Source: an uncultured bacterium
GTDB lineage: Bacteria; Planctomycetota; UBA1135; GCA-002748355
DNA length: 34,119 nt
Direction of reading: 5' to 3'
Assembly: GCA_937858895.1 (NCBI GenBank)
Contig: CALLZN010000134.1
Span: 1-34,119 of the forward strand
The notes below the pieces were generated by a model. That model ran no database searches. It saw only the letters and a program-made list of their open reading frames with translations, and was not told the DNA's origin. Position 1 is the first letter of the stretch, and every line of letters begins with the position of its first letter. Shown here one piece after another: positions 25,324-32,322 of the stretch. The translations under genes were made by a program, and so were the position numbers.

Positions 25324-26468
25324 AGTCGATGCCTATCGCGGAGTCCAGATCGCGTCGCGTTGCTGTCGCTTGCCTCTTCACTGGCTTGCTCGCTGCGTGC
25401 GTCGCCCAAGACGTCGATCCGTCAGCGCGCCGTTCTACGGCGTCGCTGCCGGTCGAAGCTTCGATCCGCACAGCCATTCACGAGCGCATCGCGGCAGCGA
25501 TGGAGCGCCAACGCATCCCCGGCTTGCAGTGCGCGATGTCGGTCGACGGGCGCATCGTCTTCGACGAGGGCTTCGGCTTTGCCGACCTCGAGAACGAAGT
25601 CGCGACCACGAAGGACACGCGCTTCCGCACGGCGTCCATCGCCAAACCGATGACGGCGGTCGCTGTGATGCAACTCGTCGAAGCAGGGCGCATCGACCTC
25701 GACCAGGACGTGCGCAACTATGTCCAAGGCTTTCCCGAGAAGCGTTGGAAGGTCACACCGCGCGCCCTCCTCGGCCACTTGGGCGGCGTGCGCCACTACC
25801 TGTTGCCGGGCGAATCGAACGGCACGCAACACTACGCGAACCTCACGGCGTCGCTTGCCTGCTTCGCGAAGGACCCGCTCATCGTCAAACCCGGTGAGCG
25901 CTACGTCTACACGACCTATGGCTACACCTTGCTCGGCTGCACCATCGAGAGCGCGGCGAAGGCGCCCTACGACAGAGTCTTGCAAGAAGCGATCTGGTCG
26001 CGTGCAGGCATGAAGGCAACTTGCGTCGACGACGAGACGCGCCTCCTGCCGCAGCGAGCACGGGGCTATTGCGTCGATGGCGACGAGGTCCGGCCGGCTG
26101 CCCTACACGACACGAGCATGAAGGTGCCGGGCGGCGGGCTGCGCTCGACTGCGGGTGACATCGTGCGCTTTGGAATCGCGTTGCTCGAGGACCGACTCGT
26201 GAGTCCGGCGACGCGGGCCACGATGTGGACCGAGCAGACGACGCGTGATGGCAAGAAGACCGGCTACGGCCTCGGCTTCGGCCTGGTCGACAAAGGCGCG
26301 CTGCGCGTCGTGCAGCACAGTGGCGGCCAGGCTGGCACCGCGAGTTTCCTCCGCATCGTTCCCGCCCGCTCGAGCGTCGTCGCCATCATGACCAACCGTG
26401 AAGGCGCGAGCCTGGGGCTGCTCGCTTCGGACCTGGAGCAGATCTTGGTCGACAGCCGCAAGCGCTGA
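25320..26468 (+). CDS. LACTB-like serine hydrolase lipoprotein
   Basis: ATG 25320 overlaps the previous stop (ATGA) and opens a 382-residue protein with a lipobox, LLAAC, after a hydrophobic segment, so it is probably a lipoprotein. The rest is a beta-lactamase/penicillin-binding-type fold with the class C-like layout: SIAK with S106 and K109, Y197 in YTTYGYTLLG, and HSGG with H333. The YTT-x-GYTLLG form is closer to the mitochondrial serine protease LACTB than to class C beta-lactamases, which have YxN, so peptidase activity is more likely than antibiotic resistance. It would act outside the membrane, cutting peptides before OPT uptake. It is the last gene of the salvage unit. Confidence 0.92.
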   Translation: MKSMPIAESRSRRVAVACLFTGLLAACVAQDVDPSARRSTASLPVEASIRTAIHERIAAAMERQRIPGLQCAMSVDGRIVFDEGFGFADLENEVATTKDTRFRTASIAKPMTAVAVMQLVEAGRIDLDQDVRNYVQGFPEKRWKVTPRALLGHLGGVRHYLLPGESNGTQHYANLTASLACFAKDPLIVKPGERYVYTTYGYTLLGCTIESAAKAPYDRVLQEAIWSRAGMKATCVDDETRLLPQRARGYCVDGDEVRPAALHDTSMKVPGGGLRSTAGDIVRFGIALLEDRLVSPATRATMWTEQTTRDGKKTGYGLGFGLVDKGALRVVQHSGGQAGTASFLRIVPARSSVVAIMTNREGASLGLLASDLEQILVDSRKR

Positions 26469-26482
26469 TCGTGGTTCGCGGC

Positions 26483-26511
26483 TTGGCGCGCGCGGCAATC
26501 TGCGGCATGCT
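26483..26511 (+). promoter_or_regulatory. Promoter-like element of paralog 1
   Basis: TTGGCG (26483-26488), 17 bases and CATGCT (26506-26511) lie 40 bases before the ATG of the first 324-residue paralog and 14 bases after the LACTB-like stop. The same hexamers with the same spacing recur before paralogs 2 and 3, so this is probably the promoter. Confidence 0.6.
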
Positions 26512-26551
26512 TGCGTCCGCCCCGTTTCCCGAATCTGCCTGGAAGTCCACG

Positions 26552-27526
26552 ATGCGCACGATCACGTCCCTCGCCACTGTCCTTCTCGTCTCGAGCGTCG
26601 CAGCTCAGAACTGTTGGTATGCTCCGAGCAACACACCGACCGTCGGTACTTGCAACTCCATTCCCCTCGGTCAGTCGTCATCGCGCTACCAGTGTTTGAT
26701 GACCGCCGACGACCTCGGCCAGCGCCCCACCATCATTCGCGCCCTCGGTTTTGCGAGCTGCGCTGGCGGCACGATGACCGCCAGCCGCATGTTGATCCGC
26801 TTCAATTACTTCCAGGGCGCGACGCTCGGCACCGACTTCGCTACGAATCTCGGGACGGGTGAGGTCACGATGCTCAACACGACGAGCTTCTCGTGGACCT
26901 ACGCTGCCAACACGTGGAGCGACATTCCGCTGACGGGCACCTTCACCTACATTCCTACGCGCGGCAACCTCCTCATCGACGTCGAGTTCGAAGGCGCGTC
27001 GGGCGGGGCCTCCTTCCACCGCGACACGCGCCAGCGCGTCTATGCGAACAACTGGACCGGCACGCCGCCGGCGACGGGTTCCAGCAGCAGCGCTGCCGCG
27101 AAGGTGCGCGTTACGGATGGCAATGCCTGCAGCGTCGGTGCGTTCACCAACTACGGCCGCGGCTGCGGCGCCGGCCCGCTCGCGGTCGCTGGCACTGGCA
27201 CACCGACGGTCGGCACGACGGTCACGCTCGCGATGACGGGCGGCCGGGCATCGTCGGCTGGCGCCTACTTCCTTGGCGCGACGCGGCTCAACATCGACCT
27301 GTCTACCGCGGGGATGACCGGCTGCTTCCTGAACACCGACTTGCTCGCCATTTTCGGCACTGCCTTCGATGGCAGCGGTGCGGCGACTCCGATCCAGCTC
27401 CCGATCCCAGCCGACAACACGCTGGTCGGTGCCATCATCAACTGGAGTGGCTTCAATCTCGACGCCTCGGCCAACCCCTTCGGCATCACGACCGCGAACG
27501 GCGTCGAGATGAAGATCGCGAACTGA
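26552..27526 (+). CDS. Exported paralog 1 with C-terminal module (324 aa)
   Basis: ATG 26552 (MRTITSLA) gives 324 residues with a short signal peptide ending VAAQ (residue 19). The mature protein starts NCWYAPSNTPTVGTCN, then has a beta-rich domain (about 45-170) with RFNYFQGATLGTDFATNL and SFHRDTRQRVYANNW, a cysteine-bearing linker TNYGRGCGAGPL (about 198-209), and a C-terminal module (about 212-324) with GCFLNTDLLAIFG and QLPIPADNTLVG. The family is common in planctomycete genomes as far as I recall, but I know of no function. Six or so conserved cysteines may form disulfides outside the cell. It is the most divergent of the three copies (SIPLG where the others have PWG). It has its own promoter-like element. 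Confidence 0.9.
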   Translation: MRTITSLATVLLVSSVAAQNCWYAPSNTPTVGTCNSIPLGQSSSRYQCLMTADDLGQRPTIIRALGFASCAGGTMTASRMLIRFNYFQGATLGTDFATNLGTGEVTMLNTTSFSWTYAANTWSDIPLTGTFTYIPTRGNLLIDVEFEGASGGASFHRDTRQRVYANNWTGTPPATGSSSSAAAKVRVTDGNACSVGAFTNYGRGCGAGPLAVAGTGTPTVGTTVTLAMTGGRASSAGAYFLGATRLNIDLSTAGMTGCFLNTDLLAIFGTAFDGSGAATPIQLPIPADNTLVGAIINWSGFNLDASANPFGITTANGVEMKIAN

Positions 27527-27545
27527 CGCGGAGCGGTTCTGTGAG

Positions 27546-27574
27546 TTGGCGCGCTGGCGCGACTTTGGCATGCT
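27546..27574 (+). promoter_or_regulatory. Promoter-like element of paralog 2
   Basis: TTGGCG (27546-27551), a 17-base spacer and CATGCT (27569-27574) are placed 42 bases before the ATG of paralog 2. The hexamers are identical to those of paralogs 1 and 3 while the spacer sequence differs, which argues that the hexamers are under selection. Confidence 0.62.
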
Positions 27575-27616
27575 GGGGGGGTGTCCATTTCTCACTCTCA
27601 TGTCAGGAAGCCAGCA

Positions 27617-28591
27617 ATGCGCCTCGCCACAGCCCTCGCCACAGCCCTTTTCGCCACGAGCGTCGCAGCACAAAACTGCTGGTACGCGCCCAACAACACG
27701 CCGACCGTCGGTACATGCAACGTCTTCCCCTGGGGTCAAGCGTCGTCGCGCTATCAAACGTTGATGACCGCCGATGATCTCGGCCAGCGTCCGACCATCT
27801 TGCGGGCCTTGGCCTTCGCTAGCTGCGGTAGCGGGACGTTCACGGCCAATCGCATCACGATTCGCTTCAACTACTTCCAGGGCGCGACGCTTGGCACCGA
27901 CTTCGCGACTAACCTCGGAAGCGGCGCGGTGACGATGCTCAACGCGACCAGCTTCTCGTGGAGCTACGCTGCGAACCAGTTCAGTGATTTGACGCTGACC
28001 GGGGCTTTCCCCTACATCCCGGCGCGTGGCAACTTGCTCGTCGACATTGAGTTCGAAGGGGCTGCTGGTGGGACTTCCTTCCATCGTGATGTGCGCGAGC
28101 GGGTCTTCGCCAACAACTGGACGGGCTCGCCTCCCTCGACCGGCACGCTGAGCAACCACGCCCTCAAGATGCGCGTGTCCGACGGCAATGCTTGCGCAGG
28201 CGCCGCCTTCACGAACTACGGTCGTAGTTGTGGCAATGGTCCGCTCACGATCGCGGGCGGCGGCACACCGACCATTGGGACGACGGTCTCGCTCGCGATG
28301 AGCGGCGGTCGGGCCTCGTCGGCTGGCGCGTACTTTCTCGGCGCCACACGGCTCAACCTCGACTTGTCGGGCGCGGGCATGTCGGGTTGTTTCCTGAACA
28401 CCGAGTTGCTCGCCATCTTCGGCGTGGCCTTCGATGGCAGCGGCGCGGCGACACCGGTCCAGCTCCCGATCCCGACCGACAACACGTTGGTCGGCGCCAT
28501 CATCAACTGGAGTGGCTTCAACCTCGACACATCGGCCAACACGCGCGGCATCACGACCGCGAACGGTGTCGAGATGAAGATCTCGAACTGA
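27617..28591 (+). CDS. Exported paralog 2 with C-terminal module (324 aa)
   Basis: ATG 27617 (MRLATALA) is preceded by AGGAAG at 27604-27609, a good ribosome-binding site, and gives exactly 324 residues. The signal peptide contains a 12-base tandem duplication (27623-27634 and 27635-27646) encoding LAT-ALAT-A, and ends VAAQ. The domain order equals that of paralog 1: NCWYAPNNTPTVGTCN, beta domain with YFQGATLGTDFATNL, linker TNYGRSCGNGPL, then GCFLNTELLAIFG and QLPIPTDNTLVG in the C-terminal module. Its 3' third is nearly identical to that of paralog 3 at the DNA level. Likely secreted or surface-bound; function unknown. Confidence 0.9.
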   Translation: MRLATALATALFATSVAAQNCWYAPNNTPTVGTCNVFPWGQASSRYQTLMTADDLGQRPTILRALAFASCGSGTFTANRITIRFNYFQGATLGTDFATNLGSGAVTMLNATSFSWSYAANQFSDLTLTGAFPYIPARGNLLVDIEFEGAAGGTSFHRDVRERVFANNWTGSPPSTGTLSNHALKMRVSDGNACAGAAFTNYGRSCGNGPLTIAGGGTPTIGTTVSLAMSGGRASSAGAYFLGATRLNLDLSGAGMSGCFLNTELLAIFGVAFDGSGAATPVQLPIPTDNTLVGAIINWSGFNLDTSANTRGITTANGVEMKISN

Positions 28592-28601
28592 CGGGGGCGG
28601 G

Positions 28602-28630
28602 TTGGCGCGAGCGCCCAGGCCTGGCATGCT
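28602..28630 (+). promoter_or_regulatory. Promoter-like element of paralog 3
   Basis: TTGGCG (28602-28607), 17 bases and CATGCT (28625-28630) repeat the pattern of the two preceding copies. The distance to the ATG (28729) is 98 bases instead of about 40, because of the extra inverted-repeat segment at 28655-28706. Confidence 0.6.
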
Positions 28631-28654
28631 GAGAGAAGGCCATTTCTCGCTTCA

Positions 28655-28706
28655 CCCCAATGTTGCATTGCCTCCCCCTTTTGGCGGATCTAATGCAACT
28701 GTGGGG
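28655..28706 (+). repeat. Inverted-repeat segment in the leader of paralog 3
   Basis: CCCCAATGTTGCATT (28655-28669) and AATGCAACTGTGGGG (28692-28706) pair over 15 positions with two mismatches, around a 22-base loop. Just outside, GAGAGAA (28631-28637) pairs with TTCTCTC (28707-28713). The segment has no equivalent in the leaders of paralogs 1 and 2 and roughly accounts for their length difference, so it may be a tiny inserted element, or an RNA stem-loop controlling this copy. Confidence 0.7.
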
Positions 28707-28728
28707 TTCTCTCAACCGGACACCACCG

Positions 28729-29703
28729 ATGCGCATCTCCGCCGCCCTCGCCACAGCCCTTCTCGTCTCGAGCGTCGCAGCTCAGAACTGCTGGTACGCG
28801 CCCAGTAACACACCGACCGTCGGTACTTGCAATGTCTACCCTTGGGGGCAGTCGTCGTCGCGCTACCAATGCCTACTCACGGTAGAGGATCTCGGGAGGC
28901 GGCCAACCATCTTGCGCGCAATGGCCTTCGCTAGTTGTGGCAGCGGCACCTTCACGGCGAGCCGCATGATCGTTCGCTTCAACTACTTCCAGGGCGCGAC
29001 GCTCGGCACCGACTTCGCGACGAACCTCGGCACGGGTGAAGTCACGATGCTCAACACCACGAACTTCTCGTGGAACTACACGGCCAACCAGTTCAGCGAC
29101 ATCGCGCTCACGGGCCTCTTTCCCTACATCCCGGCACGCGGCAACCTGCTCGTCGACATTGAGTTCGAGGGCGCTGGCGGCGGCACGAGTTTCCACCGCG
29201 ATGTGCGCCAGCGGGTCTACGCAAACGGCTGGACGGGCTCACCGCCGGCAAACGGCGCGTCGGACAACGGGGCACTCAAGATCCGCGTGTCGGATGGCAA
29301 TCCCTGCGCCATGGGTACCTTCACGAACTACGGTCGTGGCTGCGGCACCGGTCCACTCACCGTCGCGGGCGGCGGCACTCCGACCATTGGAACGACGGTC
29401 TCGCTCGCGATGAGCGGCGGCCGGACTTCGTCTGTTGGCGGCTACTTCCTCGGCGCCACTCGGCTGAACATCGACCTGTCGGGCGCCGGCATGACAGGTT
29501 GTTTCCTGAACACCGAGTTGCTCGCCATCTTTGGCGTGGCCTTCGATGGCAGCGGCGCGGCGACACCGGTCCAGCTCCCGATCCCGACCGACAACACGCT
29601 CGTCGGCGCCATCATCAACTGGAGCGGTTTCAACCTCGATGCCTCGGCCAACACGCGCGGCATCACGACTGCGAACGGCGTCGAGATGAAGATCTCGAAC
29701 TGA
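28729..29703 (+). CDS. Exported paralog 3 with C-terminal module (324 aa)
   Basis: ATG 28729 (MRISAALA) gives the same 324-residue length as the other copies; an ATG at 28660 in the same frame would add 23 non-signal residues from the inverted-repeat segment and is rejected. Signal peptide ends VAAQ. Domains are as in paralogs 1 and 2: NCWYAPSNTPTVGTCN, beta domain, linker TNYGRGCGTGPL, and a C-terminal module with QLPIPTDNTLVG. Its 5' end matches copy 1 over a 33-base identical block, and its 3' end matches copy 2 over a 66-base block, a mosaic that suggests recombination between copies. It converges with the hydrolase gene 19 bases away. Confidence 0.9.
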   Translation: MRISAALATALLVSSVAAQNCWYAPSNTPTVGTCNVYPWGQSSSRYQCLLTVEDLGRRPTILRAMAFASCGSGTFTASRMIVRFNYFQGATLGTDFATNLGTGEVTMLNTTNFSWNYTANQFSDIALTGLFPYIPARGNLLVDIEFEGAGGGTSFHRDVRQRVYANGWTGSPPANGASDNGALKIRVSDGNPCAMGTFTNYGRGCGTGPLTVAGGGTPTIGTTVSLAMSGGRTSSVGGYFLGATRLNIDLSGAGMTGCFLNTELLAIFGVAFDGSGAATPVQLPIPTDNTLVGAIINWSGFNLDASANTRGITTANGVEMKISN

Positions 29704-29722
29704 GTCCTGACGACGTCGCTGC

Positions 29723-31012
29723 CTAGCGCAGTGACTTGCAGAAGGCGCGGAAGCGCGCTTCTTCGGCCGCGACGAGGGCCTTCGGGCCGATCATCTTGAC
29801 GAAGATCACGTGGGCTTCGAGCGGGCAGACCAGGCCGTACATGCGTGCCTCGATCTGCTTGCCGTCTTGGTCGAAGGCGCCGTCGATCGTCGCGAGCACG
29901 GCCTCGCGACCGAGGACCTCGAGCTTGGGCAGCTTGGCGATGTCCTCGTCGCTGCTCGGTGTGGCGCCGAGTTGGGCTTGCCAGCGCTTGATGTTGGGAC
30001 CGAGGCCGCCGCCAGCACCGCCGAGCACGGACACGTAGCACTGCAGCGAGCCCTCGAAGGCGAAGTTGACGTTGCGCATGGGCTTCAGTGCGCCGAGCTT
30101 CCAACCGCTCGGGACGACGAAGCGCAGCTCACGCTCACCGACTTGGAAGCTGCCGGTCGCAGCCCGCAGGTTCTCGTCGAGGAAGCTACGGACACGTGCC
30201 CATGCAGCACTCGCGCTCTTCTCGTCGTAGCGCGCGCTGCTCGGATTCGCGAAGGCGTGCTGGGCGTCGAAGCGCAGGACCTCGATGCTTTTGCCGGCCT
30301 TCTGCATGGCCGTCTCGAAAGCCTTGACCTTGTCCATCGGGATGCTGCGATCCTCTGTGCCGAAGACGCCCAGGACCTTGGCCTCGATCGAAGCGAGGCG
30401 CGCCGGGTCGTCGACGAGGCTGCCGTAGTAGAGCACGGCCGCATCGAGGTCCTTCTGTGCCATCGCGAGGCGGAGCGACCAGCCGCCGCCGAAGCACCAG
30501 CCGATGACCGCGCGCTTCTTGGCGCGGACCCGCTCGTCGCTCGCGAGGAAGCCGTGGGCTGCGCGGAGCGTCGCGAGCGCCTTCGTTTCGTCGACGGCGC
30601 GCATGGCGGCCATGGCCTCTTCGCGTGTCGTCGCGACCGTGCCACTGTAGAGGTCGACCGCGAGCGCCGCGTAGCCATCGGCTGCGAGGCGGTCGGTCCA
30701 GCGCTGGATGTGCTCGTTGAGCCCCCACCATTCGTGGATGACGAGGACGGCAGCCTTCGGGGTCTCGCCAGGGCCGAGCTTCGGCAAACTCAAATAGGCG
30801 CCTTCATCACCGATGCGGACCATGGACCCGCGGAGCGGCGGCGCCTTTTCGTCGCTGTCCTTGAGCTGGTGCAGCGCGGCGAAGTCCTTCTCGTCGAGGA
30901 CACCGGTCCAGACGGGCTTCTTGGTCGTGTCTGCGTCCTTGTTGCCCGTTTCCTGAGCGGCGACTGCAGTCGCAAGAATCGTGATGGCGAGGAGCGTCGA
31001 GAGTTGGATCAT
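29723..31012 (-). CDS. Exported dienelactone-hydrolase fusion protein
   Basis: ATG 31012 gives 429 residues with a signal peptide ending VAAQE (about residue 20); the frame upstream of it is Ser/Arg-rich shadow. Residues about 60-285 are an alpha/beta hydrolase of the dienelactone hydrolase family: E94 in IHEWWGLNEH, nucleophile C173 in GWCFGGGW, D221 in GTEDRSIP and H252 in AQHAF, so the Cys-Asp-His triad is intact. A further domain of about 140 residues (288-429) follows, with FVVPSGWKLG, MRNVNFAF and NIKRWQAQLG; I recognise it only as a domain that recurs in planctomycete proteins. Secretion is unusual for the catabolic enzyme, so the substrate is likely an extracellular ester or lactone. 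It is separated from rocD by 73 bases with a candidate promoter. Confidence 0.9.
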   Translation of the reverse strand: MIQLSTLLAITILATAVAAQETGNKDADTTKKPVWTGVLDEKDFAALHQLKDSDEKAPPLRGSMVRIGDEGAYLSLPKLGPGETPKAAVLVIHEWWGLNEHIQRWTDRLAADGYAALAVDLYSGTVATTREEAMAAMRAVDETKALATLRAAHGFLASDERVRAKKRAVIGWCFGGGWSLRLAMAQKDLDAAVLYYGSLVDDPARLASIEAKVLGVFGTEDRSIPMDKVKAFETAMQKAGKSIEVLRFDAQHAFANPSSARYDEKSASAAWARVRSFLDENLRAATGSFQVGERELRFVVPSGWKLGALKPMRNVNFAFEGSLQCYVSVLGGAGGGLGPNIKRWQAQLGATPSSDEDIAKLPKLEVLGREAVLATIDGAFDQDGKQIEARMYGLVCPLEAHVIFVKMIGPKALVAAEEARFRAFCKSLR

Positions 31013-31018
31013 CGCGTG

Positions 31019-31047
31019 ATCAGACGTGATCGCGCGCGCTTTGACAA
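31019..31047 (-). promoter_or_regulatory. Candidate promoter of the hydrolase fusion gene
   Basis: On the minus strand TTGTCA (31047-31042), a 17-base spacer and TCTGAT (31024-31019) end six bases before ATG 31012. The -35 is close to TTGACA. As with the TerC and NatA-like genes, the spacing predicts a leaderless mRNA; no Shine-Dalgarno sequence is visible. Confidence 0.45.
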
Positions 31048-31085
31048 GGCCCGCAACCAAGCTAGCCCTAGCCCTGGACGCGCTC

Positions 31086-32312
31086 TCAGTGGCCGCGCAG
31101 CACGTCGATGAAGGTCGCGAGCGCTTCGTCGAGTTCTTCACGTGTGATGACGAGCGGCGGCGCGACGCGGATCGTATGGGTGTGCGTCTCTTTGGCGAGG
31201 ATGCCGCGAGCTTGCAGTTCCTCGCAGTAGCGTCGCGCCCCGCCAGCTTCTGCATGCAATTCGATGCCGAGCCAGAGGCCAGCACCGCGCAGCTCACGCA
31301 CTACGCGCAGCTCGGCCGCGCGCAGCGTGCGCAGCGCATGCTCGCCGAGTATGCGGCTCTTTTCGATCAGGCCCTCGTCGACGAGGACGTCGAGGGCAGC
31401 TTCGGCCGCGGCGCAAGCGAGCGGATTGCCGCCATACGTCGAGCCATGCGTGCCCGGCGTGAAGACCGCCATGACCGCGTCGTCCGCCAGGAATGCGCTG
31501 ACCGGATACACGCCACCCGACAAGGCCTTGCCGATCGTCACGGCGTCAGCGCGGATGCCCGCAAGCGTATGCGCGAAGAGCGAACCCGCGCGCCCGAGCC
31601 CCGACTGGATCTCGTCGCAGATGAGCAAGATCTCGTGCTCGTCACAGAGCGCGCGCAAGCCCTTCAAGAAGTCTGCGGGCGGCACGATGACGCCGGCCTC
31701 GCCCTGGATGGGCTCGACGAGGACCGCGCACGTGGTCTTGGAGAGACCGCTCTCGAGGGCCGCACGCAGCTCGCTGTGGCTGCCATACGGATAGACATCG
31801 AAGCCTGGCGCGAAGGGCCCGAAGCCGCGCCGGCTCTGTACATCGGTCGAGAAGCCAACGATGGTCGACGTGCGGCCGTGGAAGTTGGCATCGAAGACCG
31901 CGATGCGCGCTTCGCCGTCCGCGATGCCCTTGACCTCGTAGCCCCACTTGCGCGCAGCCTTGATCGCGGTCTCGACCGCCTCGGCGCCCGAGTTCATGAG
32001 CAGCGCCTTGTCGTAGCCGCAGAGCTTCGTCAACTTCTCGCAGAGTGGACCGAAGCGGTCGTTGCGGAAGGCCCGCGAGGTGAGTGTCAAGCGTTCGAGC
32101 TGGCGCCGCATGGCCGCGACGATGCGCGGGTGACAGTGTCCCTGGTTGACGGCCGAGTAGGCTGCCAGGCAGTCGAGGTAGCGGCGACCCTCGACGTCGA
32201 AGACGAAGGCACCCTCTCCTCGCGACAGCACGACGTCGAGCGGATGGTAGTTGTGGGCGCTGTAGCGCTCTTCGAGTTCGAGGAAGAGCCGGGTTTCGCT
32301 GTCGATCGTCAT
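31086..32312 (-). CDS. rocD: Ornithine aminotransferase
   Basis: A 408-residue class-III, PLP-dependent aminotransferase, the usual length for the enzyme. Ornithine-type hallmarks are present: YSAHNYHPLDVVLSRGEG near the start, NSGAEAVETAIKAARKWGY, NFHGRT, ICDEIQSGLGR and the PLP lysine K262 in TIGKALSGG, followed by GTHGSTYGGNPLA. It converts ornithine and 2-oxoglutarate to glutamate semialdehyde and glutamate, linking arginine breakdown to proline and glutamate. ATG 32312 lies ten bases after the stop of the HtrA-like gene, so the two are probably co-transcribed although their roles look unrelated. The upstream extension to 32363 is in the previous gene and was not used. Confidence 0.94.
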   Translation of the reverse strand: MTIDSETRLFLELEERYSAHNYHPLDVVLSRGEGAFVFDVEGRRYLDCLAAYSAVNQGHCHPRIVAAMRRQLERLTLTSRAFRNDRFGPLCEKLTKLCGYDKALLMNSGAEAVETAIKAARKWGYEVKGIADGEARIAVFDANFHGRTSTIVGFSTDVQSRRGFGPFAPGFDVYPYGSHSELRAALESGLSKTTCAVLVEPIQGEAGVIVPPADFLKGLRALCDEHEILLICDEIQSGLGRAGSLFAHTLAGIRADAVTIGKALSGGVYPVSAFLADDAVMAVFTPGTHGSTYGGNPLACAAAEAALDVLVDEGLIEKSRILGEHALRTLRAAELRVVRELRGAGLWLGIELHAEAGGARRYCEELQARGILAKETHTHTIRVAPPLVITREELDEALATFIDVLRGH

Positions 32313-32322
32313 CGTGCCTCGT

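Larger units (their letters stand above)
26483..29703 (+). repeat. Tandem triplication of a ~1.1 kb gene unit
   Basis: Three direct repeats, each with a promoter-like element, leader and 975-base gene, begin at 26483, 27546 and 28602. Start codons are 1065 and 1112 bases apart; the longer second interval is due to an extra inverted-repeat segment in the third leader. Proteins are about four-fifths identical by eye. A 66-base block is identical between copy 2 (28421-28486) and copy 3 (29533-29598), and a 33-base block between copy 1 (26581-26613) and copy 3 (28758-28790). Confidence 0.9.

Noticed and set aside
25320..26468. Beta-lactamase giving antibiotic resistance
   Set aside because: The YTT motif and GYTLLG context are LACTB-like rather than class C, and the gene is coupled to peptide transport and an LD-carboxypeptidase.
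26678..28627. Open frame of 649 codons on the - strand, apparently made of two repeats
   Set aside because: The repeat is only the mirror of the tandem paralogs; the paralogs have signal peptides, starts and promoter elements on the + strand.
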